Source: DATHBD01 sp035296325
GTDB lineage: Bacteria; Actinomycetota; Actinomycetes; Mycobacteriales; Micromonosporaceae
Assembly: GCA_035296325.1 (NCBI GenBank)
Contig: DATHBD010000070.1
Span: 62,001-126,000, forward strand
DNA: 64,000 nucleotides
Reading direction: 5' to 3'
Positions 23,463-32,556 of the stretch are shown here, in pieces (the stretch's first letter is position 1; each line of letters starts with the position of its first letter). The notes below the pieces were generated by a model, which saw nothing but the letters and a program-made list of their open reading frames with translations, was not told the DNA's origin and searched no databases. Position numbers and translations under genes: made by a program.

Positions 23463-23954
23463 TCAGCCGACGCGGGTCAGAAGGGTCACCGGGGTGCCGT
23501 CGCGGGCGTGGCGGTAGGGCTCCAGTTCCGCGTCCCAGGGCGTGCCGAGGGCGCGGTCCAGCGCGTGGGTCAGGCCTTCGTACCCGCGCGCGCTCGCGAC
23601 CAGGGTCCGCAGCCGGTCCTCGGAGAGCAGGATGTCGCCGTTGGCGCTCGTGGTGGAGCGGAACAGACCGCGCCCCGGCACATGCATGAAGCGCTCGCCG
23701 TCCACGCCTGGACTGGGCTCCTCGGTGACCTCGAAGCGCAGCATCGGCCACTGCTTCAGGGCGGCGGCGAGCTCACCGCCGGTCCCGGTGCGGCCGGACC
23801 ACACGCATTCGGCCCGACGAGCACCTGGCTCGACGGGCTGAGCCGACCACTCGAGGCGGATCGGCGCGGTGAGTACCCGCGCGATCGCCCACTCGACGTG
23901 CGGACACACGGCGAGCGGGGTCGAGTGGACGTATACAACGCCACGCGTAGGCAC
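23463..23954 (-). CDS. DUF3145 family protein
   Basis: 163 residues, starting MPTRGVVYVHSTPLAVCPHVEWAIARV. It has no membrane segment and no known catalytic motif. Recognisable family segments are VYVHSTPLAVCPHVEWA, LRFEVTEEPSPG and GTPWDAELEPYRHARDGTPVTLL. This is an actinobacterial conserved protein of unknown function, often beside fatty-acid genes, as here. It converges on accD. Confidence 0.82.
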   Translation of the reverse strand: MPTRGVVYVHSTPLAVCPHVEWAIARVLTAPIRLEWSAQPVEPGARRAECVWSGRTGTGGELAAALKQWPMLRFEVTEEPSPGVDGERFMHVPGRGLFRSTTSANGDILLSEDRLRTLVASARGYEGLTHALDRALGTPWDAELEPYRHARDGTPVTLLTRVG

Positions 23955-24210
23955 GGCAGACCTCCCGGTGATCCGAGGTGCGTCTTCCCCTACGACCTCG
24001 TGCCGCCGGAAGCGATCTCCGGTCTACTCGACCATGATGACGGTGTTACGCCAGGTGCGCCAGAGAAACTGCCTACCCCACGCGCCCAAAATTCCTCCAT
24101 TGGGGCGCAAAGCGGGCAACCGTCACTGCACACGCCGAGGTGGCGACTGACCGTGTTCGTGTACAGTTTCCGTGTCGCAATCCCTCGTTTTGCCCACAAG
24201 GAGTTTCACC

Positions 24211-24543
24211 GTGGCTAGCAACACCTCCAAGACCGCGCGCGCGTCCGTCCGCGCCGGCCAGGCCGGCGCTGCTGCTGGCGCCCTCAGCGTCCTGGGTGAA
24301 TTCAAGTACCTGATCCCGCTCAACCACGGCAAGCACGCCTACGTGCGGAACCTGACCAACGGCAAGACGCTGCACCTGCGCACAGACTCCGACGCCTTCG
24401 TCGAGGAGATCCGGGTGCTCGCCGGCGCGGGCCACGCCGCCAAGGTCCGCGCGGAGCTGCAGTCCCTCGCCACGGCGAACCCCTCGCACGGTTGGGACAG
24501 CACGGAGAAGCGCCTCGTCGACGCCGGCGTCTTCGCCGCCTGA
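24211..24543 (+). CDS. Conserved-looking small basic protein of unknown function
   Basis: 110 residues from GTG 24211, with AAGGAG 8 bases upstream. The N-terminus is Ala/Ser/Lys-rich (ASNTSKTARASVRAGQAGAAAGA). A compact domain follows (LGEFKYLIPLNHGKHAYVRNLTNGKTLHLRT, then the end STEKRLVDAGVFAA). It is a monocistronic unit with a hairpin terminator at 24618. I do not recognise a family with a known role. Confidence 0.7.
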   Translation: MASNTSKTARASVRAGQAGAAAGALSVLGEFKYLIPLNHGKHAYVRNLTNGKTLHLRTDSDAFVEEIRVLAGAGHAAKVRAELQSLATANPSHGWDSTEKRLVDAGVFAA

Positions 24544-24617
24544 CCGCCGACCGCCTGACCGCCGCGAGCCGGCACACCTGGGTCGCCGCCGGCGACGGCT
24601 GAACTCTCATCGGTGCT

Positions 24618-24643
24618 CCGCTCGCCCGACACCGGGCGGGCGG
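24618..24643 (+). terminator. Hairpin terminator after the 24211 gene
   Basis: CCGCTCGCCCG (24618-24628) pairs with CGGGCGGGCGG (24633-24643) with one wobble and a 4-nt loop, about 75 bp after the stop. Confidence 0.6.
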
Positions 24644-24712
24644 GGCATCGCTGTGTCCGGCGGGTGCCCGCGACACGCTCGGCGCGGCCGGGGCCCTGGT
24701 TCACAGGCACGG

Positions 24713-24786
24713 CGCCGGGCACGACGCGGGCCACGACGCGGCCACGACGCGGGCCCCGAGGCGCGGGCCCACGACGCGCGGGCCAA
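24713..24786. repeat. Degenerate CACGACGCGGGC tandem repeat
   Basis: The motif CACGACGCGGGC or close variants recur about five times head to tail with variable spacing. It is non-coding and probably arose by slippage. Confidence 0.5.
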
Positions 24787-24970
24787 CCCGGCGGAGGCGA
24801 CCCGGCGGGGGCCGTGCAGCCGTTGAACATGCCGCTGGAGGGTCCCGAGCCGGCCATCGCGATCTTGTCAATCAGGCTGTTGGCCGGGTCAGCGACGCGG
24901 AATCGATCGATTTCCGACACCCGCGCCGCCACCGATGGCGGCTTTGGTTACTCCTCGGTACGGTTACCTA

Positions 24971-25900
24971 ATGGGTGATCTCGCGCTCGGTGCCTCGACG
25001 GTGGCATCGGTGCGCCTGCCCGACGGCGTACGCCTGCACACCGAGATCCACGGCGGGCGCGCAGAGGCCCAGACACCCACCATCGTGCTGCTCCACGGCT
25101 GGACGCTCGACCACCGACTGTGGCACCAGCAGATCGTCGACATCCCGAAGCGGATCGGCGGCCCGGTCCGACTCGTCGCGTTCGACCTGCGCGGGCACGG
25201 CCGCTCGACCCCCACCCCGCTCGGCACCGCGACCCTGACGCAGCTTGCCGACGATCTCGCCGCCGTGATCCGGAAGAAGGTGCCGACCGGGCCCATCATC
25301 CTGGTGGGGCACTCCCTCGGCGGGATGGCGATCCTGGAGTATGCCCATCGCCACCACGAGACGTTCACCCAACGGGTGGCGGGCGTGGTGCTCGTGTCGA
25401 CGTCGGCCGAGGGCGCCGCCCACACGATGTACGGGTTGAACCCGAATCTGGCCCGGGTGGTACGCATGGTGGAGGTGAGCAGCGCCGGCGTGCTGGCCCG
25501 GTTCGGGCCGTGGCGGATGCACCGGCCGCTGATGCCGGTCCTCGGGCCGGGCGTGCGCTGGCTCGTCTTCGGCCAGGAAGCGCAGGATGACTGGGTGCGG
25601 CTCACCATCTCGATGGTCGGCTCGGCATCGCTTCGTGCCATCGGCGGTTTCCGGCCGTCCGTGGCGGTGCACCACCGCGTCGACGCGCTGGCCGCGATGA
25701 GCGAGGTGCCGGTCGCGATCCTGGTCGGCAGTCGGGACCGGCTCACCCCGGTACGGTGCAGTGAGACCATCGCCGCCGAACTGCCGCACGCTGTGCACCA
25801 GATCTGTGCGGGCGCCGGTCACATGCTGCCGCTGGAGTGCCCCGACGACGTGACCGACGCCATCGTGCAGGTCTGCCGCCAGGCGAGCCAGGTCGTTTAG
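24971..25900 (+). CDS. Alpha/beta hydrolase
   Basis: 309 residues from the start MGDLALGAS at 24971; an upstream ATG at 24935 is possible. Catalytic features are LLHGWTLDHRLW (oxyanion loop), nucleophile Ser in VGHSLGGMA, acid Asp in VGSRDRLTPV and His in GAGHMLPLE. A mid-domain lid follows the nucleophile. It is a soluble serine hydrolase; esterase, lactonase and haloperoxidase-like options cannot be separated. Followed at 166 bp by a DedA gene. Confidence 0.85.
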   Translation: MGDLALGASTVASVRLPDGVRLHTEIHGGRAEAQTPTIVLLHGWTLDHRLWHQQIVDIPKRIGGPVRLVAFDLRGHGRSTPTPLGTATLTQLADDLAAVIRKKVPTGPIILVGHSLGGMAILEYAHRHHETFTQRVAGVVLVSTSAEGAAHTMYGLNPNLARVVRMVEVSSAGVLARFGPWRMHRPLMPVLGPGVRWLVFGQEAQDDWVRLTISMVGSASLRAIGGFRPSVAVHHRVDALAAMSEVPVAILVGSRDRLTPVRCSETIAAELPHAVHQICAGAGHMLPLECPDDVTDAIVQVCRQASQVV

Positions 25901-26065
25901 CCAGCGGTCGCCGGCGGACCGCAGGCGCGGGGCGACGCGGTCAACCGCAGGCCCGACCGCGGCGGTGAACGGGCGTCCCCGCCCACCATCTGCATGCCGC
26001 CGTGGGGGTGTCGCCCCGCGCAAACCGACGGATGTATCGTCGGCGGGACAGTAAAGGGGTGTCGG

Positions 26066-26767
26066 GTGCATTTGATCGAGACGTGGCTCGCCACGCTCCC
26101 TCCGATCCTCGTCTACCTGGTCGTGATGATCATCATCGGCCTGGAGAGCATGGGCATTCCGCTTCCCGGCGAGATTGCCCTGGTCACGGCATCCCTGCTG
26201 TCGATCAGCGGGCCGGTCAGCCCGTGGGGCGTCGCGATCGGCGCCACCATCGGCGCCATCGTCGGCGACTCCATCGGCTACGCCATCGGCCGGCGGGGCG
26301 GCCGGCCGCTCCTGGAACGGTTCGGGCGTCGGTTCCCCAAGCACTTCGGCCCGCACCACCTGCGCCGAGCCGAGCACGCGTTCCAGCGGTGGGGCGTGTG
26401 GGCAGTGTTCTTCGGGCGGTTCATGGCCCTGCTGCGGATTCTGGCCGGGCCACTCGCCGGCGCGCTGCACGTGCCGTACCGCAAATTCCTGCTGGCCAAC
26501 GCCAGCGGTGGATTCGTGTGGGCCTTCGGCACCACGTTCGCCATCTACTACGCTGGTCGGGCCGCCGAGCGGTGGCTCAAGGATTTCGCCTGGATGGCGC
26601 TCGGGCTGGCAATCCTCGCCGGCATCACCACCACGCTGGTGCTCCGGCTGCGGGCCCGCAAGCACCTGGCGGAGATCGAGGAGGAGGAGGGCACGGAGGC
26701 GGATGCGGACCTCCTGCCCGACGGCCGGACGGTGACCGTCCCCCCGGACGGGCCCACGGTCGGCTGA
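26066..26767 (+). CDS. DedA-family membrane protein
   Basis: 233 residues from GTG 26066 (VHLIETWLATLPP). DedA marks are ESMGIPLPGEIALVTASLL (about residues 30-48), GDSIGYAIGRRGGRPLLERFG (about 72-92) and FFGRFMALLRILAGPLAGALHVPYRKFLLANASGG (about 115-150). Four or five membrane helices end in an acidic cytosolic tail (EIEEEEGTEADAD). DedA/SNARE-associated proteins are proposed lipid scramblases for undecaprenyl phosphate or phospholipids. Confidence 0.88.
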   Translation: MHLIETWLATLPPILVYLVVMIIIGLESMGIPLPGEIALVTASLLSISGPVSPWGVAIGATIGAIVGDSIGYAIGRRGGRPLLERFGRRFPKHFGPHHLRRAEHAFQRWGVWAVFFGRFMALLRILAGPLAGALHVPYRKFLLANASGGFVWAFGTTFAIYYAGRAAERWLKDFAWMALGLAILAGITTTLVLRLRARKHLAEIEEEEGTEADADLLPDGRTVTVPPDGPTVG

Positions 26768-26819
26768 CCGTCCCACCGACCGCCTGTTCAGGCAGTACCC
26801 GACCGCACGGAGTGAGTAC

Positions 26820-29012
26820 GTGAGCGACGCTGTCCGCGAGTCCGAGATCGCTCTGGAACAGCGCTACCTGGACCGCGTGTACGCCCGGCTCCAGACCCTG
26901 CGGATCTCGGCAGGAGAAGCCGAGAAGGCGGGCTACAGCATCGCCCGGGTCGGCAACTTCGGCGCGCTGGTCGAGCGGGACGCCATGGTCTACCACGCGG
27001 CGCGACGCCGACGCGCGCTCGACGCCGAGTACGAAGGGCTGGTCTTCGGCCGGCTGGACCTCGGCCCCGAGGCGCGCACCGGCACCGACGCCGCGGACGC
27101 CTCGCCGGCCGTACCCGGCGGCGAGGTGCGCTACATCGGCCGGCTCGGGCTGCGCGACGAGGCCCACGAGTCGCTGGTGGTGGACTGGCGCGCCCCGGCG
27201 GCGGCACCGTTCTACCGGGCCACCCCGGCCGACCGGATGGGCGTGGTGCGGCGGCGCACCATTCGCAGTGCCGGCGAGAAGGTCGTCGGGATCGAGGACG
27301 ACCTGCTCGATCCCACCGGCGCTCCGGAGTCCATGGCCGTCGTCGGCGAAGGCGCCCTGCTCGCCTCGATCGCGCGGACCACCGGACGCGGCATGCGCGA
27401 CATCGTGGCGACCATCCAGCGCGAGCAGGACGAGGCGATCCGCTCCCCCGCGTCCGGCGTGACAAGCGTGCGTGGCGGCCCCGGCACCGGCAAGACCGCC
27501 GTGGCGCTGCACCGCGCCGCGTACCTGCTCTACGCCGACCGCAACCGGTTCGAGAGCGGCGGCGTCCTCGTCGTAGGGCCCTCCGAGGTCTTCGTGTCGT
27601 ACGTGTCGCGGGTTCTGCCCTCGCTCGGGGAGGACGCGGTCAGCCTCCGCTCGCTCGGCCAACTGGTGGTTGGCGTACAGGCGACCCGGCATGACAACGC
27701 CCGTACCGCCGCCGTCAAGGGCTCCGCACGGATGCAGCGCGTGCTCGCCCGCGCCGCCCGGGACACGGCGCCGGACTCGCCGGACCGGCTGCGGATCCTC
27801 TACCGCGGGCAGTTGCTCAGCCTGGAACGCCCGGCGCTGGACGAGGCGCGACGCGCCATCCTCGGGCCCGGCCCCAAACGCAACGCCGTGCGGGCCAAGG
27901 CGGCCGGGTACGTCCTCGACGCACTCTGGCGTCAGTCGGTTGAGCTGCTCGGGAACTCCGCGCGGCAGGAGCGCACCGACTTCGCCACCGAGATCGCGGA
28001 GCGGCGGGAATTCATCGCCTTCATGCGCGGGTGGTGGCCGGTGCTACGCCCGTTGGACGTGCTGGGCTGGTTCGCCGATCCCCGGGTCCTCGGCCGCTAC
28101 GCCGGTGGGGTGCTCAGCCGCTCCGAGATCGCGACCCTTGCGGCCTCGTACGCGCGGCTTGTCGATGACGGCCCGACCGTGGCCGACGTGGCGCTGCTCG
28201 ACGAGCTCGGTGAGCTGCTCGGGGAGCCGTCCGTCAGGTCAAAGGCCAAGCGCGACCCGTTCCATGTCCGGGACGGCATCAGCGAGGTCACCACGTACGC
28301 CGACCGGATGGCGGCGGCCCGGAGCGCGGCCACCGAGCGGCCGGACGACTACCGCGACTACGCGCACATCGTGGTGGACGAGGCGCAGGACGTGTCACCG
28401 ATGCAGTGGCGCATGATCGGCCGGCGCGGCCCGCACGCGAGCTGGACCATCGTCGGTGATCCGGCACAGGCGGCCTGGGCAGATCCGGCGGAGGCCACCC
28501 GCGCCATGGACGCCGCCCTGGGCGGCCGGCGCCGGTCGGAGTACGCGCTCACCACCAACTACCGCAACTCCGCGGAAATCTTCGACCTCGCGGCGCGGGT
28601 GATCCGCCGGGCCGAGCCGGGGATCGAGCTGCCCACGGCGGTACGGCGCGGGGGCGTGGAGCCCGAGCTGCGGCACGTGCCGGTGAGCGAGCTGGCGAAG
28701 GCGGTCACCGCCGCCGCCACCGCGCTGCTGGACGAGGTCGAGGGCACCGTCGGCGTGATCACACCGATGGCCCAGCGCGATGAGGTGGCCGGATGGCTGG
28801 CCGGCCTGGAGCCGCAGCGGCTGCAGACCGTGGGCAGCCTGCAGGCCAAGGGCATGGAGTACGACGGTGTGCTGGTCGTCGAGCCGGCGCGGATCCAGGG
28901 CGAATCGGCCTCCGGCGTACGGACGCTGTACGTCGCGCTGTCCCGGGCGACCCAGCGCCTGGTCACCGTGGGCACCGAACCCTCGTGGGTGCCGTCGATG
29001 TCACAATTATGA
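26820..29012 (+). CDS. HelD/HelR-like RNA polymerase-associated ATPase (UvrD-like superfamily 1)
   Basis: 730 residues from GTG 26820. The N-terminus is a helical hairpin (SEIALEQRYLDRVYARLQTLR), followed by a HelD-specific segment RYIGRLGLRDEAHESLVVDWRAPAAAPFYRATP. Walker A is GGPGTGKT (about residues 220-227), Walker B is HIVVDEAQDVSPMQWRMI, and late motifs include TTNYRNSAEIF and LYVALSRATQRL. HelD proteins remove stalled RNA polymerase from DNA and some (HelR) protect against rifamycins. The upstream gap shows no rifamycin-associated element that I recognise, so this is probably the housekeeping type. Confidence 0.85.
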   Translation: MSDAVRESEIALEQRYLDRVYARLQTLRISAGEAEKAGYSIARVGNFGALVERDAMVYHAARRRRALDAEYEGLVFGRLDLGPEARTGTDAADASPAVPGGEVRYIGRLGLRDEAHESLVVDWRAPAAAPFYRATPADRMGVVRRRTIRSAGEKVVGIEDDLLDPTGAPESMAVVGEGALLASIARTTGRGMRDIVATIQREQDEAIRSPASGVTSVRGGPGTGKTAVALHRAAYLLYADRNRFESGGVLVVGPSEVFVSYVSRVLPSLGEDAVSLRSLGQLVVGVQATRHDNARTAAVKGSARMQRVLARAARDTAPDSPDRLRILYRGQLLSLERPALDEARRAILGPGPKRNAVRAKAAGYVLDALWRQSVELLGNSARQERTDFATEIAERREFIAFMRGWWPVLRPLDVLGWFADPRVLGRYAGGVLSRSEIATLAASYARLVDDGPTVADVALLDELGELLGEPSVRSKAKRDPFHVRDGISEVTTYADRMAAARSAATERPDDYRDYAHIVVDEAQDVSPMQWRMIGRRGPHASWTIVGDPAQAAWADPAEATRAMDAALGGRRRSEYALTTNYRNSAEIFDLAARVIRRAEPGIELPTAVRRGGVEPELRHVPVSELAKAVTAAATALLDEVEGTVGVITPMAQRDEVAGWLAGLEPQRLQTVGSLQAKGMEYDGVLVVEPARIQGESASGVRTLYVALSRATQRLVTVGTEPSWVPSMSQL

Positions 29013-29152
29013 CTATTCCCATACCTGATTACCCGCACTGAGCGTCGCTCGACGCACAGCTTGTGCGACAACGCATCGGAACTGCTCCCCCACAATGACC
29101 TCCGTACATTCCACCGCGCCTGGGCTGAAACCCGGCCGACGTAGGGGGCCTC

Positions 29153-30427
29153 ATGGGTGTGCCAGGCTACCGGGACACGCCCGCATCGCAATGGGACCCC
29201 CGGGCGCCGGTCGACCCGGCCGAGGCTGAGGACTTCCTGCGGCTGTGCCGGGCGGAGCGCGCTGACTTCGGCCCACTCGAATCCCGCCTGGCCCAGGTCC
29301 GGGCGGAGATCGATGCGACCGGCACCTATACCCACACCGCCGGGGAGCTGGAGTTCGGGGCGCGGGTGGCATGGCGCAACGCGAGCCGCTGCATCGGCCG
29401 GCTGTACTGGCGCAGCCTGGTGGTCCGCGACCTGCGACACGTGCGCCGGCCGGATGACATCTTCGCCGAGCTGGTCACCCACCTGCGCGTCGCCGGGCAG
29501 CGCGAGCGTCAGGTGATCCGCCCGGTGATCTCGGTGTTCGCGCCGGCGGCACCCGGCCGGCCGGTGCCGCGGTTATGGAACGACCAGCTCATCCGGTACG
29601 CCGGGTACCGTCGGCCGGGCGGCCGGATCGTGGGTGACCCCCGGTACGTGGACTTCACCGCCGCGGTGAGCAGCCGCGGGTGGCAAGGCAAGGGCGAGGC
29701 GTTCGACGTACTGCCCCTGGCCATCGAGGCACCCGGATCCGACGTGCGCCTCTACGACCTCCCCGACGCGGCGGTATGGGAAGTGCCGCTGACCCATCCC
29801 GAATTCCCGTGGTTCGGTGAGCTGGGGCTGCGCTGGCATGCCGTGCCGGCAATCTCCAACATGCGCCTGACCATCGGTGGCGTGGACTACCCGCTCGCAC
29901 CGTTCAACGGCTGGTACCTCGGAACGGAGATCGGCGCCCGGAACCTGGCCGACGCGGACCGCTACAACCTGCTCCCCCTGATCGCCGCCCGCCTCGGCAT
30001 GGACATGTCCACGGAGCGCAGCCTGTGGCGTGACCGGGCCCTGGTGGAACTGAACCGCGCGGTGCTCGACTCGTTCGACCGGGCCGGCGCCCGGATCGCC
30101 GACCACCACACCGAGGCGCGGCGGTTCCTCGCCCATATCGCGGCTGAGGAGAAGGCGGGCCGGCCGGTGCCGGCGGACTGGAGCTGGATCGTGCCGCCGA
30201 TGTCCGGCGGCGCGACACCGGTCTTCCACCGGTACTACCACGAGGCCGACCTGCGCCCGAACTTCTACCTCGACGACGAGGCGCGCGACCTGAGCCGGTA
30301 CGGGCGGCCGCTCGCCGTCCCCGTACCCGCTCCGCCGGCCCACCGCCCGGAGCGTTCGATCCCCCGGCAGCGCGGCTCCAGCCGGCTACGTCGCCTGCTC
30401 AAGGCCGCCAGCTTCCTACGCTCCTGA
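29153..30427 (+). CDS. nos: Bacterial nitric oxide synthase, oxygenase domain only
   Basis: 424 residues. The heme-thiolate ligand is C80 in RVAWRNASRCIGRLYW. The substrate arginine-binding Glu is E259 in FNGWYLGTEIGARN. WNDQLIRYAGY, GWQGKGEAFD and the tail FHRYYHEADLRPNFY also match. It oxidises L-arginine to citrulline and NO using reductase partners supplied elsewhere; no fused reductase is present. The C-terminal 45 residues are a Pro/Arg-rich extension beyond the usual domain. Its end overlaps the end of ornithine aminotransferase by 29 bp, tail to tail, linking two arginine-derived pathways. Start ATG 29153 has AGGGGGC upstream. Confidence 0.95.
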   Translation: MGVPGYRDTPASQWDPRAPVDPAEAEDFLRLCRAERADFGPLESRLAQVRAEIDATGTYTHTAGELEFGARVAWRNASRCIGRLYWRSLVVRDLRHVRRPDDIFAELVTHLRVAGQRERQVIRPVISVFAPAAPGRPVPRLWNDQLIRYAGYRRPGGRIVGDPRYVDFTAAVSSRGWQGKGEAFDVLPLAIEAPGSDVRLYDLPDAAVWEVPLTHPEFPWFGELGLRWHAVPAISNMRLTIGGVDYPLAPFNGWYLGTEIGARNLADADRYNLLPLIAARLGMDMSTERSLWRDRALVELNRAVLDSFDRAGARIADHHTEARRFLAHIAAEEKAGRPVPADWSWIVPPMSGGATPVFHRYYHEADLRPNFYLDDEARDLSRYGRPLAVPVPAPPAHRPERSIPRQRGSSRLRRLLKAASFLRS

Positions 30428-31640
30428 CGTCGAGCACCTCGATGAGGCGGTCCACCGCCCAGTCCACCTCGGTATCCGTCACCACCAGCGGCGGCGCCAG
30501 CCGGATCGTCGACCCGTGGGTGTCCTTGGCCAGCACGCCGAGACGGGCGAGCCGCTCGCACGCCTGCCGACCGGTCATCATCGCGGGATCAATGTCGATG
30601 CCCGCCCACAGTCCCCGACCGCGTACCCCGGTCAGCCCGTGCCCGACCAGCTCGCGCAGACGGTGGTGCAACCGCTCCCCCAGCACCTGTGCCCGATGCT
30701 GGTACTCACCGGTCTCCAGCAGCCCGATCACCGCACGCGCCACCGCGCAGGCGAGCGGGTTCCCGCCGAAGGTCGAGCCGTGCTCGCCGGGCCGCAGCAC
30801 TCCGAGGATCTCCCGGCTCGCCGCCACCGCCGAGACCGGCACCACGCCCCCGCCGAGCGCCTTGCCCAGCACCAGCATGTCCGGCGCCACGCCTTCCACG
30901 TCACAGGCGAACGTCTCCCCGGTCCGGCCGAGGCCGGACTGGATCTCGTCGGCGATCATCAGCACATTGCGCTCGGTGCAGAGCCGGCGGATCGCGGTCA
31001 GATAGCCGGGCGGCGGCACCAGCACCCCCGCCTCGCCCTGGATCGGCTCGACCAGGACCGCGACGGTGGTGTCATCGATGGCGGCCGCGACCGCCGCGGC
31101 GTCGCCGTACGGCACGATCCGGAACCCCGGCGTGTACGGGCCGAAGTCGTCGTGTGCGTCGGGGTCGGTGGAGAAGCTGACGATCGTGGTGGTGCGCCCA
31201 TGGAAGTTGTTCTCCATCACCACGATCGATGCCTGCCCGTCCGGGACGCCCTTCACCCGGTAGCCCCACTTGCGAGCCACCTTGATGGCCGTCTCGACCG
31301 CCTCGGCTCCCGTGTTCATCGGCAGCACGAGGTCGGTGCGGCACAGCCGTGCCAGCTCTTGGCAGAACGGGCCGAACTGGTCGTGCAGGAACGCCCGACT
31401 TGTCAACGTGACCCGGTCCAACTGCTCGTGCGCGGCCGCGATCAGGGCCGGATGGCGGTGGCCGAAGTTGAGTGCCGAGTAGCCCGCCAGGCAGTCGAGG
31501 TAGCGGCGGCCGTCCACGTCGGTGACCCAGGCGCCCTCGGCGGCGGCGACCACCACGGGCAGCGGGGAGTAGTTGTGCGCGGTGAAGCGCTCGGCGTCGG
31601 CCACCGCGGCTGCGGTGCGCTCGTGCGAGACGGCGGTCAT
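30399..31640 (-). CDS. rocD: Ornithine aminotransferase
   Basis: 413 residues from ATG 31640 with GGGAGG upstream. It is a class-III PLP aminotransferase: ADEIQSGLGRTGE (PLP Asp), LGKALGGGVVPVSAV (Schiff-base Lys) and GSTFGGNPLACAVA. N-terminal HNYSPLPVVVAAAEGAWVTDVDGRRYLDCLAGYSALNFGHRHP is the RocD/OAT signature. It converts ornithine and 2-oxoglutarate to glutamate-5-semialdehyde and glutamate, the second step of arginine catabolism. The neighbouring nos gene also consumes arginine. Confidence 0.93.
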   Translation of the reverse strand: MTAVSHERTAAAVADAERFTAHNYSPLPVVVAAAEGAWVTDVDGRRYLDCLAGYSALNFGHRHPALIAAAHEQLDRVTLTSRAFLHDQFGPFCQELARLCRTDLVLPMNTGAEAVETAIKVARKWGYRVKGVPDGQASIVVMENNFHGRTTTIVSFSTDPDAHDDFGPYTPGFRIVPYGDAAAVAAAIDDTTVAVLVEPIQGEAGVLVPPPGYLTAIRRLCTERNVLMIADEIQSGLGRTGETFACDVEGVAPDMLVLGKALGGGVVPVSAVAASREILGVLRPGEHGSTFGGNPLACAVARAVIGLLETGEYQHRAQVLGERLHHRLRELVGHGLTGVRGRGLWAGIDIDPAMMTGRQACERLARLGVLAKDTHGSTIRLAPPLVVTDTEVDWAVDRLIEVLDVRSVGSWRP

Positions 31641-31777
31641 CGGCGAACCTCCCGGTCCGTGCGCTCCAGGTATTGGTTTGCACCCTTTGTACGTTAACCG
31701 GCCGGCGGGCCGCGCACCGCCGACGCTCCAGGTCTGAGCTACCAGCGTATGGCGGCCGGACGTGGGGCAGCGCAGTC

Positions 31778-32011
31778 TCACGGCAACTGCCGCCACGAGC
31801 CCGGCCCATCCAGCAGCAGCCGCACCTGCTCCAGCGCCGCATCTTCGTCGGGGTGCTCGAACCAACGGCTGCGTCCCTCGGCGCCGCCCTGCCGCGACTC
31901 GACCCACCACCGACCGCCGTCCTCGTACAGGTACACGTCGCGGCGGGCGAGCCGCCCCCAAGTGCCGTTCCACCAGTGCTTTCGTCGCTCCATGACGAGG
32001 TATTCGAACAC
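31778..32011 (-). CDS. 77-residue Trp-rich small protein
   Basis: Reads MFEYLVMERRKHWW..., with the second Met (31993) as a likely alternative start. Conserved-looking segments are RRDVYLYEDGGRWWVESR and DAALEQVRLLLDGPGSW. It lies 137 bp upstream of rocD on the same strand, so it may be co-transcribed. Function unknown. Confidence 0.6.
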   Translation of the reverse strand: MFEYLVMERRKHWWNGTWGRLARRDVYLYEDGGRWWVESRQGGAEGRSRWFEHPDEDAALEQVRLLLDGPGSWRQLP

Positions 32012-32229
32012 ATGTACGAGGTGCGCGGAAGGGGTATTGACACATATCGACGGGGAGCACCCGGACCGCGCCCCTGCGTCATGGACCGCGCTCGCCGGTA
32101 CCCGGATCCATGATCGGGGAGCGAACCGGCGGTCAGCGCAACCAGTTCACGACCTGATCATGGTTGTGCCGGGGCCGGTGCGGGTATGCGCAGAGTCGGC
32201 AGCAACCACCCCCGAGAAGGGAGACGGCG

Positions 32230-32541
32230 ATGACGCCGAACCCACCTCCGACGACGCACGGCGACGGTGCCGACGCCGCGCCGGACCGCGCCGACACGTA
32301 CCAGCAGGTCTCGTCCGCGGACCAGCGCGAGGCGGATGCCGGAGCCGTCGAGCCCGAGCCCGAGCCGGCCAGTGGCGGCGGATTCGGCGACGACCTTCCG
32401 TTCCTCGACCACCCGGGAATGAACGCACTCGCCGGCGCCGGTGCCGCGAACGCCGCCGGTCCGGGTCTGACCGGGCCGACCGTGGGTGCTGACGTGGGCG
32501 AACTGGCCACCGGCGAGGGAGAGGACCCCCGGTTCCGATAG
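32230..32541 (+). CDS. 103-residue acidic low-complexity protein
   Basis: Starts MTPNPPPTTHGDGADAAP at ATG 32230 with AAGGGAGA upstream. It is Ala/Gly/Glu-rich, with EPEPEPASGGGFGDDLPFLDHPGMNALAGAG. Probably disordered; no domain recognised. Confidence 0.55.
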   Translation: MTPNPPPTTHGDGADAAPDRADTYQQVSSADQREADAGAVEPEPEPASGGGFGDDLPFLDHPGMNALAGAGAANAAGPGLTGPTVGADVGELATGEGEDPRFR

Positions 32542-32556
32542 ACGGACCGATGGTGG

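Larger units (their letters stand above)
24544..24970. other. 427-bp gap with terminator and GC-rich degenerate repeats
   Basis: Contains the hairpin at 24618-24643 and a run of CACGACGCGGGC-like units at about 24713-24786. No gene is convincing. The last 80 bases before 24971 presumably carry the hydrolase promoter. Confidence 0.5.

Noticed and set aside
24713..24786. Small coding gene in the GC-rich repeat stretch
   Set aside because: Frames here have no ribosome-binding site and translate to low-complexity Arg/Pro/Gly runs.
26768..26819. Rifamycin-associated element upstream of the HelD-like gene
   Set aside because: I looked for a GGGGCTTGCGGCAAGG-like palindrome and saw none in the 52-bp gap.
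29153..30427. Full NOS with fused reductase
   Set aside because: The protein ends after the oxygenase domain and no flavodoxin or FNR domain follows; the next gene is on the opposite strand.
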